Origin: Ichthyophthirius multifiliis
Lineage: Eukaryota > Ciliophora > Oligohymenophorea > Hymenostomatida
DNA: 64,000 nucleotides
Direction of reading: 5' to 3'
Assembly (NCBI RefSeq): GCF_000220395.1
Contig: NW_004086413.1
Location: 1-64,000 of the forward strand
A program made the position numbers and the translations under genes. The notes under the pieces were generated by a model. The model did no database searches, was not told where the DNA came from, and worked only from the letters and a program-made list of their open reading frames with translations. Within the stretch, counting starts at the first letter, position 1. Every line of letters begins with the position of its first letter. Shown here piece by piece: positions 11,901-24,663 of the stretch.

Positions 11901-14654
11901 TTTAAAATAATAAAATGAACAAGATCAAGACGAAAACGAAGAAAAAAGCGAAAATTTACTAGTTGTTGCTTTTTATTTAATTTCCCGAGAAGCCGGTTTT
12001 TTATTTTAAACCATTTCTAATATAGTAAAGGAATTCCAAGAATAATAAATAGAGAAAATTCTCGAAAAAAAAGAACTCGAAAATCTCGTAAACGAGTTTT
12101 TTATAGCCTTAATTAATATAAAACACTTAGGTTCAATAGATAGAATTTAAATAGGACTAGGAATGCTTTGTAGAACCATGAATGAGAGCAAAAATCCCAT
12201 TTTACCTCAGCTTTCAAGTGATCTATTGCAATAATTACTCGATAATATCGAAAATAACACCTTTAAAAATGTTCTTAGGAGGTCTGCAGGTCTCCCTAGT
12301 GCTGTAGTGTGTTTATTAAAAGCTGAAATAGCTGGAAATAGATAGGTATTATTAAATAAGACTGTAAAAAGGCTACTTGAGATGGTACAAAATCCGAATT
12401 TAGTTAATAATATAAAGATACATTCGTTAAATATCCTAAAGAAGATATTCGAAGATGGGAATATAAAAATGGAAGTAGATAAACATATGGGAGAAGGTTT
12501 CGAAATTGCCATAAAAGGTTTTTCTATTGAAGATTGGAGTATAAGAAATTCCAGTTTAATGCTTTTTTCAGCACTATGTAGTAGAGTAATTGGTGGATGT
12601 AAAAACCCAAATGCTTAAAATGTAAAAAGTAAATTAAATGTAGTTGAGTTTTTTGCCCGAGTACCTTGTTTGCTGGATTTCTTTTAAAAAGAATTATAAA
12701 AATTCGTTTTTAGTAATTTTTATGAAAATAGTTAGTATCCACCTATTTATCCAATAGGACTTTTATTAAGTAGATTATTACCATATGATTTAAAGAATTA
12801 AATATAGAAAAAAAATAATAATAACAATGATTTTTTATAATAATAATAAGAAGATATAGAAAATATTTAAGTTTTTATTTCAGTTGATAAAGTTAAAGTA
12901 ATGTTACCTTTAATTATACTTTGTGCTAAAAATAAAAATTATATGGGAAGAGTTATGTTAGCTAAAGCAGTTTTGCCTTTTTTAAATTTTGAAAATATTC
13001 ATTTAGAAGCAGTTAAGTTGTTGAGGGAAAATATCTAGAATATAACGGGTGTTAAGAAAGATCATAATTTTACTCATGGAGTACTTTTGATGGTTTTCTT
13101 TATTATATAGAATTATTATTTTATGTGTGAAGAACTTAATATTGAATACGGAAATTAGGAAAACTTACTTTTACTACAGTAGGAAATTAGTAAGAGGAAA
13201 TTTTTAATTTTAGACATATAATGTCCAGTTGTTTAATATACTTATTTAGATATAGTAAAATTACTTTAGAAGAATCTAAAAGGGAATATATAATTTTAGT
13301 AAGAATTTAATACTATTTTATAATTTGTGGAGCAATTTGTCGAAAAGGAAGTTTAAAAAAATACTCTTAGAATCACTAATGATATGGGTCATTCAGTTTT
13401 AAGGAAAAAAATTTTAAGGTTTCATTTAGATTCCAGTAGTTTATAAAAAATAGGAGAATTATTAATTATTATGATTTAAAAATATGAAAATAAACCAGAA
13501 ATGTATAAAGAAGAAGATAATGAGTTTTTAAGAATTATTTTGAAGTATTTTTTGAGGAAATTGAAAAAAAACGAAAATTTTACAAATGAAATTTTTTTCA
13601 AATAAATACTTTAAAATTTATAATAAATATTAGAAAATCAAGAAAAAAGTCACGTTTTTTATTTTACAAATTGTATTTAGTTTTTGGTAAAAATACTATT
13701 TAAAATTGCTTCCTTTTTTGATAATTTTAATTTTTAACCTTTTGTCTAAATTTTAATTTCTTTGGAAAAAAAATTCTATTAAAATGGACTTTTAATAAAA
13801 TAATTAATTAAATTTTCAGGATTTTTAATATAAAAAAAACTACTTCATATCGATTTCTATTTAAAAATTTGCGAATAATACTCTTCTTCAACTTAATTAG
13901 ACTTTTTAAGAATTGCAGTTATTAAATCACTTAAAATTTCAATGAAAACACTCCTCGAAGATTTAAAATATGAATATTTTTTGAATTTTTCGAATGTATT
14001 TTTGAGACTTTTACAAGATGAAGTACCCGAAATAAGATAAAAAATGAGTAGTTTTATTTCGAAGTATATATTAGGAAAAAATAAAAGTACTATATTTGAA
14101 TATACACTAAAAAAATATTATTCTCTTTTAGTAAAATAATGTTAAAATAATTAATAATAATAAATTCTTCTTTTTAACTTTTTACTTAAATAAATTTTCC
14201 ATAATGAATACTTCAGTATAAAAAAAACAAATCATTTCGAAAATAGGATATTTGCTTATGATAAGGCGAATAAATTTATTGATGATATGAGAATAAAAAA
14301 ATATGCTTTTAAAGCTGTTTTTAAGTTGTTAGTTATATAAAAAAATAATAATGTTTTTTCTTCTAATAATTTGGAAATGTTTGTTTAATAAAATAAGAGT
14401 TTGTTTTAAGATTTGAGTAATGTAAATTAAGATAGAATTTAACAATATTAAAAATAATTTTAAAATAGAGATGAGGTAATTATATAATATTAAATTAATA
14501 TTTTAATTTATTTTTAATATTATTATTTAAGTATGAATTCGAATGTATTCTAAATTAATATATGTATAAGAATATTAAAAATTATTTAGAAAATTAATAA
14601 AAAAAAATTAATTTTGAGATTTTAAAATACCTTTATGTTAGATTTTTTAATTGA
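8938..14654 (+). CDS. THADA/Trm732-like HEAT-repeat protein (DUF2428)
   Basis: Very large alpha-helical protein, about 1,846 residues after removing three introns (9478-9545, 10870-10921, 14476-14531). The identifying segment is near residues 1,075-1,170: LRRSAGLPSAVVCLL, then HSLNILKKIFED, then IAIKGFSIEDWSIRNSS and LMLFSALCSRVIGG. This is the DUF2428 signature of THADA (animals) and Trm732 (yeast). Trm732 partners the Trm7/FTSJ1 methyltransferase to 2'-O-methylate position 32 of the tRNA anticodon loop, which is the expected role here. The rest is a solenoid of Leu/Ile/Lys-rich helices, consistent with HEAT/ARM repeats. The length matches the family (yeast about 1,400, human about 1,950). 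The coding sequence is noticeably richer in G and C than its flanks. The 52-nt second intron is required to keep frame before the conserved RTSYAEYRKG stretch. Confidence 0.9.
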
Positions 14655-15154
14655 ATTCTTTATGCTTTAAAAAAACCCCAATAAATTAAATAAATATTTA
14701 TAATATTTAATTATTTTATAAAAATATACAAACATAAAAATAAAATATTAAAAAATATATTTATATGTATATATAAAATATTTATTTATTTTATTAGTAC
14801 ATTTATATTTATATATAAATTATTATTTTATAATTTTATATTTAATAATTTGTATAATTTAATTTTATTCCTATTAATATATTAATATAATTTTAACTTT
14901 TTAAATCTAATAATAAATATTTTTATTCATTAATTATAATTTTTTTTATTTTATATTTTTCTAATATTTTTATAAATAAAATAATACTAATATTATTTTT
15001 GAAATTAAAATCTACGATTTTTTTCTAAAATTTATTTATTTTCAATTTATAATATTTATATTTATTTTATAAATAATAAAAATTTATTATATTAATTTAT
15101 AATTATAATAATAATTTAATTTAACATTTTGTTAATTATTAAAAAATTAATTAA
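14655..15154. other. A+T-rich intergenic DNA
   Basis: 500-bp tandem-gene spacer with A/T runs only; no ORF or motif recognised. Confidence 0.6.
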
Positions 15155-16809
15155 ATGATTGATAATGAAAATATACCTTTAAAAAAGGTTAAAAAACCTG
15201 CATTTTAAGTATATAATATGAAACATTCATTTATAAGTCTTGACTAAGCTTATACATATGTTGGTGATAATTCGCGTTTTTAATAAAGAGTTACATGGAT
15301 ATTATCATTTGTAATAAATAAATTAAAAAATAAAAATAAATTAAAAAAAGTAATGGATTTTTTACAGTATGTTAGTAATGAGTTCTCCTATAATGTTCAG
15401 ACAACCTATATTTGAATGTATAGAATAAAATGGTTTATACAAAATATGCACTGAAGATCAAGTATGTTAATTACAAGCAAACAATTTACGAAACGAATAT
15501 AGGGTAATTTCTGACGATTCAATATCTTCTGAATTCGAATTATATTGTGATAAAAAACCAATAATAGGATTTGCCCAAGCGGCATTATTTGCTGGCTAGG
15601 CTTTATCAGGTTTTTTTAGTAGTTTTATTTCTGACAGGTTTGGAAGAAGAAAAAGTTTTCTTTTTTCTATAATAATAGGGAGTACTTGTGCTTTAATAAT
15701 TGGTCTATGTCCTGATTTATATGCTTTGATGGCTATGTTTTTTGGAGCCGGATTAGGTATTACGGGATATGAGACTGTTATTTTAGTATATTGTACTGAA
15801 ATATCAGAAAGAAGATTTAGAAATATATGTATAAATGTACTTGTTATTATGTGGGCTCTAGCCTAGGTCTTTTATCCGATTATTAATTCATTTATTGTAT
15901 AATGGAGGTATATTTTTGTTTTTGCAATTGGATTGCCTTTATTTTGTAGTGTAGGACTTTCTTATTTATATTTTTGCGAAAGTCCAAGATATTTAGTTTC
16001 TAAAAAAAAATATTATGAAGCCAGACAAGTATTCAGGCATATTAGTGAAGTTAATAATAGGCCTGCTTTCCAGTTTCATTTTTTTGAAGAAATCGATGAT
16101 TATAATGAAGTTGCTACTAGAGTATATAAAAAGGGTGAAAGTATTACCAAAAAAGAACTTATAAGAGTAAAAACTAAAGAAAGACTTGATATTAATTTGG
16201 GTAGGCAAACTAATATATTTGATCTCTTTAAAACTAAATAATTGGCGATAAAAACACTTATTATGTGCTATTGTTGGTTTGTGAGGTATTTTGTATATTA
16301 TTGTATCCTTTTTTCCTTGGAAAGATTAGGTTTATTTATAAAATAATTATTTAATTTATACAATTAATTTTCTTTTAATTTATAAAAATATATAAATATA
16401 AATATTAAATAATTATTTTTATAATTTAATATATATATTTATTTTATTTCTAATATTATATAAAACATTATTTATTATTATAGGAACTTAACTTAATTAA
16501 AATTTTCTTCTTCTTGCTATTATTGAAGTTATAGCTTCTTTATTAACCAGTAAATAAATAGTATATTTTATTTTTATATAATAAAAATTAGATTATAATT
16601 ATAATTTTTAATATTTATTTTTATTTAAATATAGTTCCTATGAAAATGAAAATGAAACGTAAAAATGCTTTAAGATCAGCTTTTTATATGATGTCTATAG
16701 TTTCTTTATTGTTATTTATTGTAAGAATTCCTTAAAATTGTTAATTATATTTTGAATAATGTTTAGAAGAAAAGTTAACATTAATTCTAGCTATAGTAAT
16801 AATAATAAA

Positions 16810-16853
<44 letters not shown>

Positions 16854-17220
16854 TTATATATAATAGTTATTGAAATTTTCTATTGTATTTTTCGCAGTAA
16901 ATTTAATGACATATACACCTGAATTATTTCCAACTGTATTGAGAAGTCAAGCTTACGGGCTTTGTATGATTTTCGGATAGCTGGGTAGTATTTTAGCTCC
17001 TATATATATTAGTTAATACATATTTATATTTGAATAAATGAATCCTTTAACAAGTATTGCTTTCTTAGGAATTTTAGGTGTGTTTTTGACAATCAAATTA
17101 TATGAAAATGAAAATATGGAAGATTATTTAGAAAATAAAAATGATACTGAAAAACCTTTATTGAATGAATTTAAAGAAATATAAATGATTATATTTACTT
17201 AACAATAATAATAAGAATGA
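15155..17220 (+). CDS. Major facilitator superfamily transporter, organic cation (SLC22)-like
   Basis: Plasma or internal membrane transporter, 571 residues after removing introns 15311-15350, 16330-16483, 16550-16634 and 16796-16866. The spliced length is divisible by three and all frame breaks resolve. The MFS motif A after TM2 reads SFISDRFGRRKSFLFS. The central loop follows the sugar/organic-ion transporter pattern YFCESPRYLVSKKKYYEAR. The C-terminal half has TPELFPTVLRSQAYG, typical of SLC22/OCT-like proteins (E-[LI]-[FY]-P-T-x-x-R). A large extracytoplasmic loop after TM1 holds cysteines (FECIEQNG...KICTEDQVC), also OCT-like. About 12 hydrophobic segments can be counted. The substrate cannot be deduced; organic cation or anion is a family-level guess. 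Confidence 0.9.
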
Positions 17221-17618
17221 AATTAAAATTAAAATAAATGTCTGTATTAATATGTTACACCATATTATTGTTATAAGAGTAAAAAAATACTTGCTAAAAA
17301 ACTTTTTTAAAAAAACAATATCTAACCTAAAAATTATATTTATTTAAAAATAATTAATAAATATTTATGTATTTTATTAATTTTAAAACATTTTATATAT
17401 CATATAAAATATCTAAAATTTTCTTTACTTCTTAAATCTATTTTTTTTTTTTTTTTTTTTTCAAAAAAAACATTAATTTTATTAAATCCAGAAATTATGA
17501 AGATTTTTTATTTTTTTTGAATAAAATTAAAAAAAATTAGAGTTTTTAAGAAAAATAATAATTTATAAATTCAATAAAATAAAATTAAAATATTTTTGAT
17601 TTTAAAAAAATAAAAATA
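17221..17618. other. A+T-rich intergenic DNA
   Basis: Short spacer with an oligo-T run near 17440-17460; no coding potential recognised. Confidence 0.6.
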
Positions 17619-18451
17619 ATGGATTCTAACTAAACAATAGAATTATCTGAAAGAAACACTTTAAAAAACGAAGAACAAGATTCATTATAAAAGTAAATGA
17701 ATATAATTTATAAATATATATATGAAATAAACAAACAAATTTAAAAATTAAAAAAAAATATAAGCTTAAACGCCAAAACCAAGTCATAATAATAAAATTC
17801 GTAAAATAAATTTGATAAAATTGAAAAATATGCATAATATATAAAAGATAAAGTAACAAAAAATATAATAAAATAAATAAATAAAAATAAAAAATAGTTA
17901 GAATCATTAGCGTGGATATTAGGAGCAATAGCAGTGATATATTATTCTAATTTTTTCACATTTTATTTTATAATGAAAAAGTTAATGTGTAAAAAAGAAC
18001 AAAAATAAAATTATTTTTAATTCAAAATATTTATTAGTTTATTTACAAACATATTCTTAGTATGTGTAAGTATAAATTGTGTTTTAGCATTTCATGTATC
18101 AGTTATAATGCCTTATATATTGAAAATATAAGAAAAATTTGATACACATAGTCCTAGATTGGTATACTTGGGTGCAATAACTGGTTTTATAGGATTTATA
18201 TCGTAACATTTTTTATTTTTTAAATATAATATAAAATTTATAAATATATAAATAGACTAATAATAAGTATTTGGCCAGCTTTTGGATGGTTTTCTCCTTT
18301 TATGGTTATAACTATGTTTTTTGGATTCTTAAATGTAGCTAATTTTATACCTGATAATTAATTTGGATCATTCTTGTTTAGCTTTATTTTTATTTTTGCA
18401 TTTTTTTCACATTATTTTATAGAACATGAAGGACATTTACATTATAAATGA
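17619..18451 (+). CDS. Multi-pass membrane protein with basic coiled N-terminus
   Basis: Protein of 259 residues, one 53-nt intron (18203-18255). The N-terminal ~95 residues are polar and Lys/Gln/Asn-rich, probably cytosolic and partly coiled-coil. Four to five hydrophobic segments follow, beginning at LESLAWILGAIAVIYYS, then a pair around VCVSINCVLAFHV and YLGAITGFIGFI, then WPAFGWFSPFMVITMFFGF and FSFIFIFAFFSHYF. It ends in EHEGHLHYK. I do not recognise the family; the even spacing of segments resembles small eukaryotic 4-TM proteins. It sits 400 bp behind the MFS gene on the same strand, but nothing links them functionally. Confidence 0.8.
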
Positions 18452-18894
18452 CTCTTTTTTTTTTAAAAAAAAAAAAATGTAATAGCAAATTTTTTTATTT
18501 AATATATATAATTAAATAAGTATTTTATTAAAATATTATTTTTTAAAAAATTAATCATATTTATTATTTAAAATTAATATATAATAGTATTAAAAATTAA
18601 TATATAATAGTAAGTTAATAATAATTAATAATAGATAATATTTATATTAAAATTTACCTGTTTATATTATAATTAAATAAAAATTTATCAAAATTTATTT
18701 ATATTTAATTATATATTTTTTTTGAATAAATTAAATTCAGAAAGTTAAGGTATTTTTATTATTTTACCTAAAAAACTTTTTATATTTTAATTATTAATAA
18801 ATACTTTTTTTTTGTTTAATTAAATTTCTTATATTTATTATTATTATAAAAATATAATTAAAAAAATATTTTAATAAAAACAATAAAAAAAAAT
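18452..18894. other. A+T-rich intergenic DNA
   Basis: Spacer with a TTAATATATAATAGTA-like direct repeat near 18580-18612; otherwise featureless A/T. Confidence 0.55.
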
Positions 18895-19733
18895 ATGGAT
18901 AACTAATAGCAATAAAATGTCATATTTTTATAATAATCACTTGTCTAAAATTGTAAAAAACTTTAAGAAATAATAGATTAAATAGAAACAAAATAAAATT
19001 AAGAATAAATAAACGAACAATTTATAAATTTGATAGACAATTCACGTCTAATTAATGATTTTGTAAATAATATAATTTCAGATAAAACAAACAGATAATT
19101 ATTTATATAAAATGTTTCCCTCTCTAAACTTTAAAAAGACTACTTATATATAAGAAATAAATTATAATAAATATTAGATTGTAGTTAATAAAAAATTAAA
19201 CTATATTTTTAAGTAAATAAAATTTTTTCAAAATTAAAAATATTATCTATTTATTAGCTTACATTTTTTGACTTTTAATATTATAATTTTTTTTTAAAAA
19301 AAAAGAAAATAAAAGATAATACAGAGTATTTAAATGATTAAAATAAAGAAACATAAGAAAATGAGCAAAAATAGGATAATTAAAAATAAATTATTATTGA
19401 TTAAAAAATAGAAAAAATAAAAATAATAAAAGATTACTTTTAAAATAATTATCAATAAAGTATATATATATAAAAAAAATATATAAATATAATAATTAAA
19501 TAAAAAAAGATAAAGAAAGCTCTATAAAAACAGAAAAAGCAAAAATATTTTTAACGTATGAAGAATATAAAAATATTGAATAATAAATACAAGAAGAATA
19601 AAAAAATATTTAAATAATAAATAAAAATAATATTAATAACAATAAAAATAAAAAAAATAATGGATTATTAAATATATTTTATAAAATAATATTTCCTTAA
19701 AATAACATTTTAAGTATTTGTTTATAAAGTTGA
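18895..19733 (+). CDS. Hypothetical Lys/Gln/Asn-rich coiled-coil protein
   Basis: 262 residues after one 50-nt intron (19460-19509). It is polar and rich in Gln, Lys, Asn and Ile, with heptad-like stretches (LQEIIDQIETKQNQEQINEQ and QENEQKQDNQKQ) suggesting coiled coil. The C-terminal exon ends in NGLLNIFYKIIFPQNN-like sequence before TGA. No family is recognised. The exon/intron structure and the single in-frame TGA support a real gene, but composition alone separates it only weakly from A/T background. Confidence 0.6.
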
Positions 19734-20027
19734 GTATATAGAAATATTTTTTTATATTATAAAATATTTATATATAAAATAAAAAATTAATTTTATTAAA
19801 TAATAAAAAATATATAAATAATAAATATGTAGAATATCATTTATTCTATTATTAAATTAAAAAATAAAATATTAAAAAATTAAAGAAAATCAATAAAATT
19901 ATAAATAAAAAAAAGTATAAACGGTATTTTTTATTTATTTTATATTATAAATAGTATGATTATTAATATTATTATTATTATTTTTAATATTTTTGCATTA
20001 TTATTTGTATTAATTTATATTTATAAA

Positions 20028-20078
<51 letters not shown>

Positions 20079-20556
20079 TTAAAATTTTTAATATAATATT
20101 TATATTATTAATATATTTTATCATAATTAATTTAATATTTAATAATATATTTTTTATTTTTTTAAAAAGATTAATATGTAAGGTAATTTATATTTGTTAT
20201 TTAAATATATAATACATATATTATTTTTTATTAATATATATAAATATTTAAATATATATATATTTTTATTATTATTATTTAATATATTTACATTTTTTTT
20301 ATAAATTCAAATTTTTATTTAATTATTTATATTTATTTAATCTAACTTATTAATATATAATATATTATATTTTATATAAATTAACAATCTTTTTAATTAT
20401 AATATTAGAAAAAATCAAATTATAATATTTTTTTTTTCAAATAAATAATAATATTATTATTATTTTTATTTTAAAAAATTATTATTTAATTAATTTATTA
20501 TTTTTAAAAATTATTAATTTAATAAAAATATTGTATTTATTAATTTTATTTTTTTC
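19734..20556. other. A+T-rich intergenic DNA between converging genes
   Basis: Spacer dominated by A/T runs and containing the TTA microsatellite at 20029-20076. A minus-strand reading gives poly-Gln flanked by low-complexity sequence, but no start, stop or exon structure supports a gene. Confidence 0.5.
20029..20076. repeat. (TTA)n trinucleotide microsatellite, about 16 copies
   Basis: Uninterrupted TTA repeats visible in the sequence, in a spacer between converging genes. Confidence 0.9.
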
Positions 20557-21455
20557 TCATGATTTGTTTTCATTTTCTAATGTTTCTTCTTTTTAAAAAT
20601 TATCTTCCTGTTAATACTTTTCTTCTTTTGTATCGTCTTCATCATCTATATTTAATCCTTGTTAAATTCTTTTAAAAATATCCTTAAGAAAAAAAAAAAT
20701 ATTTATAATAATATTTTAATTTTAAATTAATATATTACATCACAATCTTCATCCTCTTTTTCAATTTTATCTGAATTAAAATCTTAATTTTATGTATGTT
20801 TTTATTAATCATTTTATTGAGTTGTTTATTATTTTGTTTCTTAAATATTTTGTTAATTTTAATTTTATTTTTTAATATAATCTTAATAATTAGCTTAAAT
20901 CTTATCTTTTTAATTTTAAATGATTTCTTTTTAATATTAAATTTTATCTTTATCTTGTTAAACTGCTTCAATTATTTATTATTTTTCTTTGATTTTTAAT
21001 AACTTCTAATACTTTATTTTTATTTTAAAATAATTAATAATATTATAAATTAATTTAATTTTTATTTGAATATACATCAGTTTATAATTTTTATTTTTAT
21101 TTTTCTAAATTTTATATTTTATCATTTATTATTTTCTCATCATGTTTTTCTTATTGTAATATATTTTACTATTAATTTTTTAAAATGGAAAAAATTAATA
21201 TTTTCTATATAAAAAAAAAACTTTCTTTATAATTTTTCTTTTAATAATGGAATGTTTTTTCATTTTCTTCGTATTTCGACTAATACTATTTTTTATTTAT
21301 TTTTTTAATTATCATCGTTTTTTGTATTTTTTAATATTTACTTCATTTAATTAAACATTTAAATTTCCTAGTTTTTCGGCTATATCTTAAAGTTAATCTT
21401 CTTTTTCATTAATTTATTTTTATAATTATTATAGTTTTTATTATATATCTGCCAT
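20557..21455 (-). CDS. Gln-rich coiled-coil protein
   Basis: 216 residues in five exons on the minus strand. Introns are 20683-20738, 21012-21075, 21150-21221 and 21286-21341; the spliced length is divisible by three. It starts MADIQQKLQQLQKQINEKED and is almost entirely heptad-like Gln/Lys/Glu sequence, so a long coiled coil is likely. The C-terminus is acidic (NIDDEDDTKEE) and ends NENKS before TGA. No catalytic motif and no named family are visible. The first ATG with a plausible heptad start was chosen; the frame is open a little further upstream but has no ATG there. It is divergent to the kinase gene starting at 21805. Confidence 0.7.
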
Positions 21456-21804
21456 TTCAAATAGTTTTTATAATATAATTTTAGTTTTACTATTTTTAAT
21501 GTTTTTTATTATTTTTTAATAAATAAATAGATATGCATTTTTTTTTAATAAAAAATTAAATATTTTTATATTAATATATAAAAATTAAAAAAATATAAAA
21601 ATAATATTTAAAAATTATTATATTTAATTAAAAATATAATATATAAATAATTAATTAATTAATTAAAAAATGAGTTTTTGATATAAAAACTAATAACAAA
21701 TTATTTTTCTATTGTTTTTTATTTTTTTATTCAAAAAAAATATATATTCATAAAAATAATATAAATAAATATATAAATTTCTAATTAAATATATTATAAT
21801 TAAT

Positions 21805-22202
21805 ATGGAAGAAACAGAAAAAAAATTATAAATATAAGAAATTGTAAAAGGAGAATTAATTTCCGAAACACATTAAGGAGCGACAAAAATTTATAGAGCA
21901 TATTATAAAGGAAATGAATATGCATTAAAAGTATATATAAAAAAAATAAAAAAAATATAAAAAATAATAGTCAGTTTTAAAAGATTCTATAGAAAATCAA
22001 TTATAATTAGAGCATTTAATAAATGAAAGAAATGGATTAAGAGAATTATAAAATAACTGTATAAATAAACTGTAAATTTAAATACAAACATAACTAATGC
22101 TAATTTTTTAAAAAAATATTATAATATTATAAAAAAAATAATTAAATAAAGATATTATATAAGAAATAATAATATATAAAGATTATATTAAAAATATTAA
22201 AT

Positions 22203-22256
<54 letters not shown>

Positions 22257-23087
22257 TTTTATATATTTATTTATATTTTATTTAAGTATAGATACAATTA
22301 AAGATGATACTCATTTACATTTTTTATTAGAGATTGTTTATGGAATTCCTTTACACAAATTATTATAAATGCATTAGAGATTTACTATAAATTTTACAAA
22401 ATTAATAATTTGTTAAGTTATTTTGACTATTTAATACATGCATTTAAATGGTTTCATTTATAGGGATTTAAAAGCATCAAATATAATCGTTTAAAATACA
22501 GGAAAAATAACAATTATTGATTTAGGATATATAAAAAAAATAGGTATTAATCGCACAAACTCTTTTTGTGGGACTATTCATATGATAGCTCCTGAATTAT
22601 TTGATATTAATTTGGAATAAAAAGGTTATTCATATGAAACAGATATTTATTCTATTGGAATTTTATTATATGAAATGATTGTTGGGTATATTATTTTAGT
22701 ATAAGTTATAAAATTTATTATATATTTAGTAAAGCTCCATTTGGTTATTTTGATGACATATAAGTAAAATAAAATATTTTAGTAGGAATTAATGATGAAT
22801 AATTAAAACTTTTAGAAGATATTTCTTTATAAAATTTAATTATTAAAATGCTTAATATTAATCCTGAAAAAAGAATAAAACTTCAAGATATTTTAAATGA
22901 TGATTTTTTTAAAGATATAGATTTAAAATTGATTTAAGAAATCATAGAAACTGGTAATTTAAATGATAAAGAAAAAATATAAAAATTTGACATTGAGTAT
23001 TATTCAGAGGATATTATTGATTTTGGATTGTAAATACAAAAAAAAGAAAAAAATGAAGAATTTTAATAATTAGATTAATTCTTTTGA
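21805..23087 (+). CDS. AGC/cyclic-nucleotide-dependent-like protein kinase catalytic domain
   Basis: 327 residues after introns 21931-21970, 22072-22286 and 22686-22729. The long second intron (215 nt) must end at 22286 to restore NKLIDTIKDDTHLHFLLEIV, the beta-4/beta-5 region of AGC kinases. Other hallmarks: EYALK (VAIK Lys), catalytic loop FIYRDLKASNIIV (HRD is YRD), IIDLGYIKKI (DFG is DLG), SFCGTIHMIAPELF and SYETDIYSIGILLYEMIVG. AGC kinases of the PKA/PKG group often have YRD and an FCGT activation loop, so this is likely a PKG-like catalytic subunit without visible cNMP-binding domains. The glycine loop (ISETHQGATKIY) lacks the normal GxGxxG spacing. The substrate is unknown. Confidence 0.88.
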
Positions 23088-23311
23088 AATTTTACTATTA
23101 TTTTTTATTAAAAAACTTAAAAAAAAAAAAGATGTAATAATTAATTTTTTTTATTGTCGATTTTGTTCTTATAAAAAAAAAACAATATAAAAATATATAT
23201 TTACTTATTATATTTTTGATTAAAACTAAAAAATATTAAAAACGAAATAAAAAATATTTTATATTAATATGAATTCCTTTTTTTTATTAATATAAAAAAG
23301 TAATAAATATT

Positions 23312-24572
23312 TCATTAAAAATAATAAAAAAAAGGAATTTGTCCATAAACAATTTAAGTAGAATTCGATTAATATTAACTTCCTTAAAAGTCAGTATTAC
23401 TATAAGAAAATTACTTGGTTTCTTTTCTACCATTTTACCCAAAATAAGAAATAAATTCTTCTTCAGGTTTAATAGCGAATGTATAATCAATTTTTTGTTC
23501 TATTTTTATATGTTTAGATAGATTTATTCTAAAGATATTATTTTAAGGTTTTATATTTTAAGGATTTATTTTTGTCTATTCTTCATGTAATATTTTTCCT
23601 TTTATATTTGTTCCTTATATTATTTTTATATTTAAATTTATTTCCTAATTTTCAGGCCACTTCAATATTTCATACATACCAAAACCATTAAGCCAAATCT
23701 TAAATTTTAAATTATATTTAATTATAAATATTTAAGTTTACGTATTTTTCTATTTTAATTTAAAATGAAATAGCTTCTGTTTCTTTCATAGTCCAAATTT
23801 CATTAATTTTTTTAAATCTATTTTATGAACATATTTCTACAATTTCTTATTATGATATTTAATTTAAGCTATTTTCTAATTTTTTTAAATCCTCTATTTA
23901 CCTTTCTACTTAAAAAATAGTTTCCATTTACATAATTTCAGCTATTTTGTTATTATTTTCTTCATTTTTTTTAATAAGTTCCTCATCTATTTTTATATAA
24001 AAATAGTTATTATATTTTATTTTTATTTAAATAAAAAATAATATTTAATATAACTTATATTTTGTTAGATAAAAATTATTAAATATTTATTTTTGAAAAA
24101 TATATTTTTTATTACAAATTAATTCGATTTCTCCATTTTCTTTTATAGTATAAAAAGGAATTATTTTAATTAATTTTTCTTGAATTTAATCATTATTTTA
24201 ATTTTCGAAAATATCAAAAAAATCAATTTTTAAAAGATCGTTTTTTTCTTTTAAAAAATCTAATTTTTATTAAATTGTATTTTCTACCATGTTAATTTAA
24301 ATTTTTAAGGTTAAAATGTATTTCTATAATTGATTTATTAATTATTTATTTTAATTTATCATCTCATTACTTATATTAAGCTTTTAGCCTTGTTTTTTAA
24401 TTTAATTTATGGCTTTATATAAAGGAATGCATTATTTTACGTGATCTGCATGACTTTCAATTAAACAATAACTACAAATTAATCCATAATTTTGACATTT
24501 GTTATTAAAGCAAACTATGTTTAAAGGATTTTAAAAATGATCTTATTATTTACAAAGCAAATAACTATTCAT
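23312..24572 (-). CDS. B-box-like Zn-finger / coiled-coil protein with PHR-type C-terminus
   Basis: 405 residues; one intron (23699-23741), spliced length divisible by three. The N-terminus reads LCKQQDHFQNPLNIVCFNNK, then CQNYGLICSYCLIESHADH: a Cys/His array typical of B-box zinc fingers. A central Lys/Gln/Glu coiled coil (about residues 70-260) follows. The C-terminal ~140 residues begin near the intron at IWLNGFGMYEIL and end NSTQIVYGQIPFFYY, matching the closing strand of PHR domains (G-GQIP-[FIL]-[FI]-Y-[YF]) seen in PAM/Highwire and BTBD proteins. This TRIM-like order suggests a ubiquitin-pathway or scaffold protein, but no RING is visible, so ligase activity is not claimed. Confidence 0.8.
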
Positions 24573-24604
24573 TTTATTATTTATTTTAATTAAATATTTA
24601 ATAA

Positions 24605-24609
<5 letters not shown>

Positions 24610-24659
<50 letters not shown>
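24610..24659. repeat. (AT)n microsatellite
   Basis: About 25 AT dinucleotides in a row in the short spacer between the divergent B-box and hypothetical genes. Confidence 0.9.

Positions 24660-24663
<4 letters not shown>

Noticed and set aside
12207-12512. Minus-strand ORF
   Set aside because: Antisense of the conserved DUF2428 core of the THADA-like gene.
17626-17928. Minus-strand hydrophobic ORF
   Set aside because: Antisense of the Lys/Gln-rich N-terminus of the membrane protein gene at 17619.
20735-20999. Overlapping ORFs on both strands
   Set aside because: Frame shadows of the Gln-rich coiled-coil gene (20557-21455), created by treating TAA as a stop.
24601-24660. Long AT repeat as a possible telomere or origin signal
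   Set aside because: Simple AT microsatellites occur all over the window, mostly in introns and spacers; no G4T2-type telomeric repeat or other origin feature is present.
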